Shown here one piece after another: positions 5,847-11,048 of a DNA stretch of 11,915 nt. A program made the position numbers and the translations under genes. Origin of the DNA: Nitrospinota bacterium (GTDB lineage: Bacteria > UBA8248 > JACPRG01); NCBI GenBank assembly GCA_030740135.1, contig JASLXW010000070.1, forward strand, positions 1 through 11,915. The letters are read 5' to 3'. Each line of letters starts with the position of its first letter. The stretch's first letter is position 1. The notes under the pieces are model-generated. The model searched no databases, was not told where the DNA came from, and worked only from the letters and a program-made list of their open reading frames with translations.

Positions 5847-7112
5847 CTATTGAATTTCAGCGCGCGCGTAGGGGGCCTTCGCGGCATCGAGATGCCTCTT
5901 CACGATGACGGCCTCCATCGTTCGCCGGCCGTCGTTGATCTCCAACGGCTGACCGGCCGCCAGGTCCGCGTGCAGATACGCTAGGCCGATGGCCCGGCGG
6001 CCGCTTTCCTCCGACGGGGTCGCGCCTTCAAATCGCCAGTAAGGGGCCATCGTCCCGCTTGTGACGTGGCCCACCGCCGCACCGCCGCCGGGCGGCGAGA
6101 CCTCATGGCCCTGCCGGGCGATCCCCCTTTCGGTGACCCTGACGGGGAAGATCCGTTTGGGCAGCGTCCAGGATTCGGGCGGGCCGTCCAGCTCTCCCTT
6201 GCGCCTTGCCTCCAGCTCCCGGCTTTGGGCTTGCAGGGCCTCCCGCCCGACGAAGTCGTCCTTTTTCTCCGAAAAGCTCACGGCGAAGCGTGAGAGGGGA
6301 ACGGCGAAGATGGGGATGGCCCGGCCGTCGGGTCCTTGACCGAACTCGTGGCCGTAGAGCGGATACGCCGCCTCCAGGCGCAACGAATCCCGGGCGCCCA
6401 ACCCCACGGGCGAGATCCCCAGAGGGCCTCCCGCCGAAAGCAGCTTCTCCCAAAGCCCGACGGCGAGCTCCGCCGGTGTGAAAAGCTCGAACGAATGGGG
6501 CTCCCCGGTGTATCCCGTCCGGGAGAGGATGAGAGACCGGCCTTCGAACGCCACGGAAATGAAGGAGTTCCGCTTCGCTTCCAGGAGGGACCGGAAGGCG
6601 CTTTTTGCCGGGTCGGGCAACAAGGCTTCCAGGATGGCAGGCGATTGCGGCCCCTGAAGTGAGGCCATGAACAGGTCCGCGGTGATGTCCTTGAGTTCGG
6701 CCTTCGGGTATCGCTCCAGATGTCGGGACAGCCGGCCGTAATCCTTTCCCGTGTTCGAAGCGTTGACGACCAGGAGGTAATCGTCGTCGCCCCGCTGATA
6801 GAGATAAGCGTCGTCCACCGCCGAACCCGCCTCGTCGGGGATGATGGTGTATTGGGCGAGGCCGGGCGTCAGGGCGGAGGCGTCGTTGGTCAGTGTGTGC
6901 TGGAGGAAGGCAAGGGCGTCGGCGCCGCTCACCCGGAACCTCCCCATGTGGGAGATGTCGAACAATCCCGCCCCTTTCCGCGTGGCCAGGTGCTCCGCGA
7001 GGATTCCCGGGGCGTAGTTCACCGGCATGTCCCAGCCGCCGAAGGGGACCATCCTGGCCCCGTTCTCGCGGTGCCAGCCGTTCAAAAGGGTTTTATTCAG
7101 CGCTTCGGTCAT
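5847..7112 (-). CDS. gcvT: Aminomethyltransferase-family protein (glycine cleavage T protein)
   Basis: GcvT takes the aminomethyl group from lipoyl-GcvH, releases ammonia and passes the one-carbon unit to tetrahydrofolate. The 421-aa protein shows the family blocks in order: RMVPFGGWDMPVNY (~20-33), GLFDISHMGRFRV, YTIIPDEAGSAVDDAYLY with catalytic-type Asp at 101 (the same number as in E. coli), YLLVVNASNTGKD for folate binding, LQGPQSP, SRTGYTGE, GLGARDSLRLEA and near the end GHVTSGTMAPYW. It is longer than E. coli GcvT (about 364 aa), mainly through an extra charged segment after the EALQAQ region (ELEARRKGELDGPPESW). No gcvH or gcvP is visible. It is the third gene after a cupin and a rhodanese, 24 bp behind the latter. 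That setting leaves open whether it works in glycine cleavage or in another folate-linked demethylation. Confidence 0.85.
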   Translation of the reverse strand: MTEALNKTLLNGWHRENGARMVPFGGWDMPVNYAPGILAEHLATRKGAGLFDISHMGRFRVSGADALAFLQHTLTNDASALTPGLAQYTIIPDEAGSAVDDAYLYQRGDDDYLLVVNASNTGKDYGRLSRHLERYPKAELKDITADLFMASLQGPQSPAILEALLPDPAKSAFRSLLEAKRNSFISVAFEGRSLILSRTGYTGEPHSFELFTPAELAVGLWEKLLSAGGPLGISPVGLGARDSLRLEAAYPLYGHEFGQGPDGRAIPIFAVPLSRFAVSFSEKKDDFVGREALQAQSRELEARRKGELDGPPESWTLPKRIFPVRVTERGIARQGHEVSPPGGGAAVGHVTSGTMAPYWRFEGATPSEESGRRAIGLAYLHADLAAGQPLEINDGRRTMEAVIVKRHLDAAKAPYARAEIQ

Positions 7113-7136
7113 TGTCCGCCTTGCCGGATTGGCGGG

Positions 7137-7973
7137 CTATGGGGCGATTGGCACTTCGAGGGGCAGCTCTTCGTGGTCCCCCCACTCCTTCCAGGATCCG
7201 AGGTAGTTCCGGACGTTGGGGTAGCCGATGAGCCGTAGCGCCAGGTAGGCATGGGCCGACCGGTAGCCTCCCTGGCAGTAGGGGATGATGAGCTTCTCTG
7301 AGGTCACGCCCTGTTCTTCGTACATCGCCTTGAGGTCCGCCGCGGGTTTGTAGCAACCCTCCTCGTCCAGGTTCTTCGTCCATTCGATGTGGACGGCGCC
7401 GGGGATCGCCCCGCCCCGCTTGGCGCGGATGAGCTTTCCGGTGTATTCGTCGTCCGAGCGGGTGTCGAGGATGCAGACATCGGGTTCCCCCAGTCTCGCC
7501 AGGATGTCGTCCGCGCTGGCCAGCCGGTCCGTGATCGGATGGTCGACGACGAATTTCGTCGATTTCGTGTCCACGGGGTCCGTGCTCAGCGGAAGGCCCG
7601 CCGCCTTCCAGGCGCCGATTCCCCCGTCCAGGACGTGGACGTCTCCGTGTCCGAAGTATTCCAGGAACCAGAACCCGCGGCTCGACTTGAACCCGGAGTT
7701 CTCTTCGTAAAAGACGACGGTCTTATCGTAATCCACGCCCCGGCCCGCCATCAGGTAGGAGATCATCCACGTGAACGCCGCGAGCGGCTCGGGCCGCGTG
7801 TCGTTCAGGCTGATCCCGAACAGGTCGAAGTGGACCGCCCCCGGGAGGTGTCCGCGGACGTAATCCGCCGTCGGCCGGACATCGATAACCAGGAGCTTGT
7901 TCTCCCCGAGACGCTCGCTCAATGGACTCGGGGCGTAGAGGAGGTTCGGGTTTGCGTAATGGCGATCATTCAT
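7137..7973 (-). CDS. Two-domain sulfurtransferase (rhodanese / 3-mercaptopyruvate sulfurtransferase family)
   Basis: Such enzymes move a sulfane sulfur from thiosulfate or 3-mercaptopyruvate to an acceptor through a cysteine persulfide. The 278-aa protein has two rhodanese domains. The N-terminal one (~15-130) includes VIDVRPTADYVRGHLPGAVH and VLDGGIGAWKAAGLPL, but has acidic residues where the catalytic loop would be (VVFYEENSG). The C-terminal one has ILDTRSDDEYTG, IPGAVHIEW and the active loop PYCQGGYRSA with nucleophile C233. The loop CQGGYRS resembles neither the exact CRKGVTA of thiosulfate rhodaneses nor the CGSGVTA of mercaptopyruvate enzymes, so the donor is open. I choose ATG 7973 (MNDRHYANPN); an upstream TTG at 8069 would add an Arg/Ser-rich stretch. 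It lies between the cupin gene and gcvT on the same strand. There is no signal peptide. Confidence 0.85.
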   Translation of the reverse strand: MNDRHYANPNLLYAPSPLSERLGENKLLVIDVRPTADYVRGHLPGAVHFDLFGISLNDTRPEPLAAFTWMISYLMAGRGVDYDKTVVFYEENSGFKSSRGFWFLEYFGHGDVHVLDGGIGAWKAAGLPLSTDPVDTKSTKFVVDHPITDRLASADDILARLGEPDVCILDTRSDDEYTGKLIRAKRGGAIPGAVHIEWTKNLDEEGCYKPAADLKAMYEEQGVTSEKLIIPYCQGGYRSAHAYLALRLIGYPNVRNYLGSWKEWGDHEELPLEVPIAP

Positions 7974-8103
7974 GGCCGGTTGACTCCGTTCGCGAGGCGA
8001 TCCCCCGACGCGATTCCGCCGGGACGGCCCCGTTTCCTTGGTGGAGCCCTTGCGCCCGGAGCGGACCAAACTGAAGGGGACGCCCCCGGCGGGCGCGGGG
8101 TCT

Positions 8104-8460
8104 CTATTCGTATTCCGTCTGGGTCTCCGTCAGGTGAAGGTAGTCCTTCCTCACCGGGCTGAAGACGTCCAGGTTGAGGGCCGGCTCGTCTCCCAGGATG
8201 TCGGCGAAGTGGGTGACGTCGGGAGGGATGACGCAGAGGCTTCCCGGTCCCATCTCGTGGACGGCTTCCCCCACGGTGAAGCGGACCCGGCCCTTCAGGA
8301 TGTATGCGAGCTGCTCGAAGGGATGGCTGTGCGGCCGCGTCTCCATGCCCGGCTGAAGCTCGTTGAGAACCATCAGGGTGTGGGCCGACCGAAAGCCCTT
8401 GCGGCGCACCCCGGGACGGACTTCTTCCCAGGGGAGACTGTCCCAGTGGTATGTGTTCAT
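8104..8460 (-). CDS. Small cupin-domain protein (Cupin_2 / KdgF-like)
   Basis: A 118-aa single-domain beta-barrel protein. Motif 1 is visible as PHSHPFEQLAYILKGRVRF with metal ligands H44, H46 and E49 or Q50, and motif 2 as GPGSLCVIPPDVTHFADI with H84. These would bind one divalent metal in the barrel. The substrate cannot be read from the sequence; related single cupins include isomerases, dioxygenases and ligand sensors. The frame is open to 8829, but the part before ATG 8460 is Arg/Ser/Ala-rich without domain character, and the promoter candidate at 8673-8701 falls within it. I therefore place the start at 8460, with a weak ribosome site. It appears to be the first gene of the cupin, rhodanese, gcvT unit; the gap to the rhodanese gene is 130 bp. 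Confidence 0.78.
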   Translation of the reverse strand: MNTYHWDSLPWEEVRPGVRRKGFRSAHTLMVLNELQPGMETRPHSHPFEQLAYILKGRVRFTVGEAVHEMGPGSLCVIPPDVTHFADILGDEPALNLDVFSPVRKDYLHLTETQTEYE

Positions 8461-8672
8461 GTGTCTGGCCGGAATTCTTTCGTAGGTGATGTTTCTCAGG
8501 CCCTCGTTTGAACCGAATGATGATCCGGTTCGCCGGACGGCTCGGGATTCAGCGTCCGCCCGTCCCGTCCGAGCCGCCGCCCGCCGCTCTTCCGGACGGG
8601 AATTTCGCCCGACCGGCGCGAACGGAATGGATGCTGGAGACGGATGGACGAATCGAAACTCGAAACGCCCAT

Positions 8673-8701
8673 AGATTACCGCCCGGGCCGGGGATTGACA
8701 A
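8673..8701 (-). promoter_or_regulatory. Sigma-70-like promoter candidate for the cupin operon
   Basis: On the - strand TTGTCA (8701-8696) and TAATCT (8678-8673) are separated by exactly 17 bp. The -35 matches 5 of 6 consensus bases. The -10 keeps the most conserved T, A and final T. Transcription would start near 8666, leaving a leader of about 205 nt before ATG 8460. The sequence resembles the promoter candidate of the divergent xanthine dehydrogenase gene, including GGCGGTA at the -10. Confidence 0.45.
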
Positions 8702-8793
8702 CCCAATATTGCAGACAACACGTCCTCTTGGAAGAAACAGGACAAAACCGCTAAAAACCGAACAACAGAGCCCCATCCACCAACCCGCTTTTT

Positions 8794-8805
8794 GCCTTTT
8801 TCCGG
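8794..8805 (+). repeat. Left direct repeat, candidate att core
   Basis: GCCTTTTTCCGG, identical to 10912-10923. It lies 20 bp beyond the integrase stop codon, where an attachment site is expected. Flanking bases on both sides differ between the two copies, so the identity is limited to 12 bp. Confidence 0.5.
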
Positions 8806-8825
8806 TTCTTTCCGCACCCGTTCGA

Positions 8826-9953
8826 TCACATGACGATCACATAGCCCCGGCTCCGTCGCATCGGGACCACGTTTCTTTCCGTCGGCAGGCTCTCGACATA
8901 CCGCTCAACCCGGCCCTGCGCATCCAGTTTATCAGCCTCCGACGTGATGTTGTAGCGGTCCATCATCGACCGGGTTTTCCAGCCCATGATCGCCATCACC
9001 ACACCCTCCGGCACGTTTGCCCGGATCATGTTCCTCGCCGCCGTCTTGCGGAGGTCGTACGGGATCTTCCCCACGACTCCCGCCTCCCGGCACGCGCTCC
9101 TCCAGAGCACGGCGAACCGGCCGATTGGCTTCCCCCCTCTGTGGAAAATCAACGGGCATCCCACCATCTGCCGCTCCAGGCGCCGCTCCATGAGCTCCGA
9201 GTAAACCCCCGTCAGCGGAAACGCCACACCTTGCCCGACCTTATCGTCGGCCGGATGTAGCCGTAGCGTCCACGATTCCAGGTCCAGCGCCGGCCACACG
9301 TACGACTTGATCGACTTCGGCCGCTGGCCCGTCCAGAAAAACCACTGGAGGAAATCCGCCGTGTCCGGATCCCCTTGGCCATACCGTCCCGAGCGGTGTC
9401 GCACATAATCTTCCACCGCCATGAACTCCGCCCGGCTCACAAACACCTGTCTCGCGTTTTTCACCGGGAGTAGCCTGAACCGCGGCATGGACGCCAGTAC
9501 GTCATCCGCCATCGCCATCCGGTACGCCGTGCGCAGGCTCGACAGTTCCAAGTTGATCGTCGCTGGCGCCGCCCCTTGCTGCTTGCGGTACGCCTGGTAC
9601 GCCGTCACGTCCTGCGACCGCATCCCCGCCGCCCGCTCCTCCCCCATAAACGCCCGGATGTGCTTCAGGCGGTTGCGCGTCTGGCCGGTCGACACAAGCC
9701 CCCGGACCTCGTAATCCACGAGGAGCGCATCCAGCAGGTCATTCACCGCCACCCGCTCCGCCCTCGGGCCCACGAATTGCTTCAGGCCCAACTCGTGCGC
9801 CTCCTTCTCCGTCCCGAACCCGCTCTCCCGGGTCAACCGGCTACGCCCCGACTTCGGGTCCGGCGCGTAGTACTGAATCACCCAGGCCGACCGCTCGGCC
9901 TCCGCCTTCGTCCGCCAAGTCCGCTTATTGACCGACCCGTCGCCTCGCGTCAT
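8826..9953 (-). CDS. int: Tyrosine-type site-specific recombinase (phage-like integrase)
   Basis: A 375-aa integrase that would catalyse insertion and excision at att sites. The N-terminal ~60 residues (WVIQYYAPDPKSGRSRL...GFGTEKEAHEL) look like an arm-binding domain, ~66-165 like the SAM-like core-binding domain, and ~172-350 like the catalytic domain. Catalytic residues seen: R211 (WTGQRPKSIKSYVW), a possible K238, R302 in YDLRKTAARNM, W325 in MGWKTRS and the nucleophile Y334 in MDRYNI. The usual His of HxxR is Tyr299 here, while Trp at 325 is an accepted variant (as in Cre). The frame is complete. ATG 9953 has GGAGG 9 nt upstream. It starts 21 bp after the HTH gene, which supports one transcript. 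A 9-bp word (CGATCACAT) is repeated in tandem at its 3' end. Confidence 0.9.
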   Translation of the reverse strand: MTRGDGSVNKRTWRTKAEAERSAWVIQYYAPDPKSGRSRLTRESGFGTEKEAHELGLKQFVGPRAERVAVNDLLDALLVDYEVRGLVSTGQTRNRLKHIRAFMGEERAAGMRSQDVTAYQAYRKQQGAAPATINLELSSLRTAYRMAMADDVLASMPRFRLLPVKNARQVFVSRAEFMAVEDYVRHRSGRYGQGDPDTADFLQWFFWTGQRPKSIKSYVWPALDLESWTLRLHPADDKVGQGVAFPLTGVYSELMERRLERQMVGCPLIFHRGGKPIGRFAVLWRSACREAGVVGKIPYDLRKTAARNMIRANVPEGVVMAIMGWKTRSMMDRYNITSEADKLDAQGRVERYVESLPTERNVVPMRRSRGYVIVM

Positions 9954-9974
9954 AACCAGAGCCTCCCCTTGCCG

Positions 9975-10331
9975 TTAGAATCCGCGCCCTGCGTCCAGCC
10001 CCCGCCGGCCCGCCTGGGGGCTCCGCCCAATATACCTCTGGATCCCCAGGTAACTAAACCGCCAGCTCCGCCGCCCCTGTCGAAACGCGAACGGCATCTC
10101 CTCCGCGTGCGCGTAGAGCCAGCTCACCGCGCAGCCCATCAGCTTCGCCGCCTCCGCAATCTTCAGCGCCCGGTCCTCCTCAGCGTTTCCGTTCCCCTTT
10201 GGCTCATTCAGCCGCGCCCACAGCTTGGCCTTTGCCCGCTCGAGTTCCCCCAGGACCTCGGGGATTTCCTCCGTTGGGACCTCGTCCGGCCAGTCAGCGG
10301 CCAGCACATTTTTGAGATTGACCACTTCCAT
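9975..10331 (-). CDS. Excisionase-like helix-turn-helix protein
   Basis: A 118-aa protein. Residues ~55-103 form a MerR/excisionase-type winged HTH: LKIAEAAKLMGCAVSWLYAHA (the helix-turn-helix), then MPFAFRQGRRSWRFSYLGIQRYIGR, which matches the usual pattern of a proline, a basic wing and a closing helix. The N-terminal half (residues 1-50) is acidic, with a helix EVLGELERAKAKLWARLNEP, and may serve for dimer or partner contacts. Such small proteins bend att DNA to favour excision or repress the element's promoter. It lies directly upstream of the integrase gene (21-bp gap, same strand), the standard place for xis. Upstream of its start lies a 9-bp tandem repeat array (10371-10397) that could be a binding site. 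Confidence 0.75.
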   Translation of the reverse strand: MEVVNLKNVLAADWPDEVPTEEIPEVLGELERAKAKLWARLNEPKGNGNAEEDRALKIAEAAKLMGCAVSWLYAHAEEMPFAFRQGRRSWRFSYLGIQRYIGRSPQAGRRGLDAGRGF

Positions 10332-10370
10332 GTCCGGCTACATCACTCAATAAGAATAAGAGGATTTTTC

Positions 10371-10455
10371 TGCGACGCCTTCGGCGCCTTCGACGCCAAC
10401 CCTGTGTTTTCAATGGTTTATCCCGCGTCGAAGTGGGGGTTCCCTTCGACGCCAA
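10371..10455. repeat. Cluster of GCGTCGAAG repeats before the HTH gene
   Basis: On the - strand a 9-bp unit is repeated about three times in tandem (GGCGTCGAA, GGCGCCGAA, GGCGTCGCA; 10397-10371). The same word forms a perfect inverted repeat, GCGTCGAAG (10425-10433) with CTTCGACGC (10444-10452), around a 10-nt loop at the end of the primase-like gene. The 13-mer CCTTCGACGCCAA occurs at 10387-10399 and 10443-10455, 56 bp apart. It lies just upstream of the HTH gene and could bind that protein or the integrase. Confidence 0.5.
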
Positions 10456-10756
10456 AGCCTGGAATCCAGGAAATGACGATGAGTCTCTTGCTCCCCTTTC
10501 CGGGAGTCTTGACGCCACGCACGGCATCAATACCGACCTTTCGCAAAGCGGGGGCGAGTCCGATTAGAGCATCTGAGGCGTTTCGAGGGCCGTTCGCCCA
10601 GGACTTTGATTTGGCCGTCTTCTCTCCCGTGATTTCGGAAATGAGGCGGGTCGCCGGTTTAAATTTCGTTACAAGCCCTCGAATGACGGAAAAGGTCTTG
10701 ACGTGCTCCGAATTGCGCATAAATAAGTTTCTGTCTTCATTTTGACCCTGCTGCAT
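10418..10756 (-). CDS. Primase-like C-terminal fragment of a phage/satellite replication protein
   Basis: The protein (112 aa from ATG 10756; 100 aa from ATG 10720; 135 aa from ATG 10825) has as its clearest part SKSWANGPRNASDALIGLAPALRKVGI followed by a basic strand-like segment KRLIVISWI. This resembles the small winged-helix end domain found after the helicase part of DUF3987/DUF3631-type primases in prophages, where a W, a PR-S pattern and LAPALRxxGI recur. The catalytic primase and helicase parts are missing, and an in-frame stop lies just before 10825. It is therefore a truncated relic or a free-standing small protein using that domain. The start is uncertain; 10756 has GGGAAG 6 nt upstream. 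It is transcribed toward xis and int. The family call is from memory of the pattern and only moderate. The candidate small RNA lies antisense to its start. Confidence 0.45.
   Translation of the reverse strand: MQQGQNEDRNLFMRNSEHVKTFSVIRGLVTKFKPATRLISEITGEKTAKSKSWANGPRNASDALIGLAPALRKVGIDAVRGVKTPGKGSKRLIVISWIPGFGVEGNPHFDAG
10698..10725 (+). promoter_or_regulatory. Promoter candidate for the hairpin RNA
   Basis: TTGACG (10698-10703) and TAAATA (10720-10725) with a 16-bp spacer. The -35 matches 5 of 6 bases, the -10 three of 6. Transcription would begin near 10732, just ahead of the strong hairpin. Confidence 0.35.
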
Positions 10757-10803
10757 GGGTGACTTCCCGTCTGCCCTCCAGCCCATGCGGTGGGGTCTTT
10801 TTT
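10732..10803 (+). ncRNA. Candidate small antisense RNA ending in a strong hairpin and U-run
   Basis: GACCCTGCTGCATGGG (10744-10759) pairs over all 16 positions with CCCATGCGGTGGGGTC (10782-10797). There are 13 Watson-Crick and 3 G-U pairs, a 22-nt loop, and six T follow directly (10798-10803). The G-U pairs exist only in RNA made from the + strand; the other strand would have mismatches. The loop contains CCCUCC and UUCCC, complementary to the purine-rich stretch just before ATG 10756 of the primase-like gene. No + strand gene precedes it, so a plain gene terminator is less likely than a short RNA of about 72 nt. The hairpin with T-run is seen; the promoter and function are inferred. Confidence 0.45.
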
Positions 10804-10911
10804 GCCTGAATCCCGCGAAATCCATCCGGTTTCATCCGCCAGGTCATGGCCCTCGATCACCCCGATGGGGTCCGCGCTCTGGTCCTGGTCTCGACTTGGG
10901 CGCGGTCGGAC

Positions 10912-10923
10912 GCCTTTTTCCGG
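10912..10923 (+). repeat. Right direct repeat, candidate att core
   Basis: GCCTTTTTCCGG, identical and in the same orientation to 8794-8805. It lies beyond the primase-like fragment and 125 bp before the xanthine dehydrogenase start, so the two copies enclose every phage-like gene in the window. Confidence 0.5.
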
Positions 10924-10977
10924 CGGTGCGTTTCCGTCCGGGACTGGACCGCTCGCGCTGGCGGGGCAGGCCGGTGG

Positions 10978-11006
10978 TTGAAATCCCGCGCCGTCGGCGG
11001 TAGGCT
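10978..11006 (+). promoter_or_regulatory. Sigma-70-like promoter candidate for the xanthine dehydrogenase gene
   Basis: TTGAAA (10978-10983), 17 bp, TAGGCT (11001-11006). The -35 matches 5 of 6 bases and the -10 keeps T, A and final T. Transcription would start near 11013, giving a leader of about 36 nt. It shares GGCGGTA around the -10 and an AATCCC-like stretch after the -35 with the cupin promoter candidate. Confidence 0.45.
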
Positions 11007-11048
11007 GGCGCTGTCCTGACAATTCCACCAAGAGAATCCGGAGGTGCC

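Larger units (their letters stand above)
8794..10923 (-). mobile_element. Small integrative element remnant (int, xis-like, primase-like fragment)
   Basis: A roughly 2.1 kb block holding a tyrosine integrase, an excisionase-like HTH protein and a primase-like C-terminal fragment, all on the - strand. It is bounded by an exact 12-bp direct repeat, GCCTTTTTCCGG. The order primase, xis, int at one end is typical of satellite prophages and small integrative elements. No capsid, packaging or conjugation gene is present, so it is either a decayed remnant or a very small element. It separates two divergent chromosomal units (cupin operon and xanthine dehydrogenase). Confidence 0.6.

Noticed and set aside
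8823..8844. Tandem CGATCACAT at the integrase 3' end and CGATCAC near 10854 as an att core
   Set aside because: The shared word is only 8 bp, weaker than the 12-bp repeat at 8794/10912, and it lies partly inside the integrase coding region.
9576..10745. Long + strand open frame (389 codons)
   Set aside because: It is antisense to the integrase and HTH genes, both with clear motifs; its protein is His/Arg/Pro/Leu rich without domain pattern.
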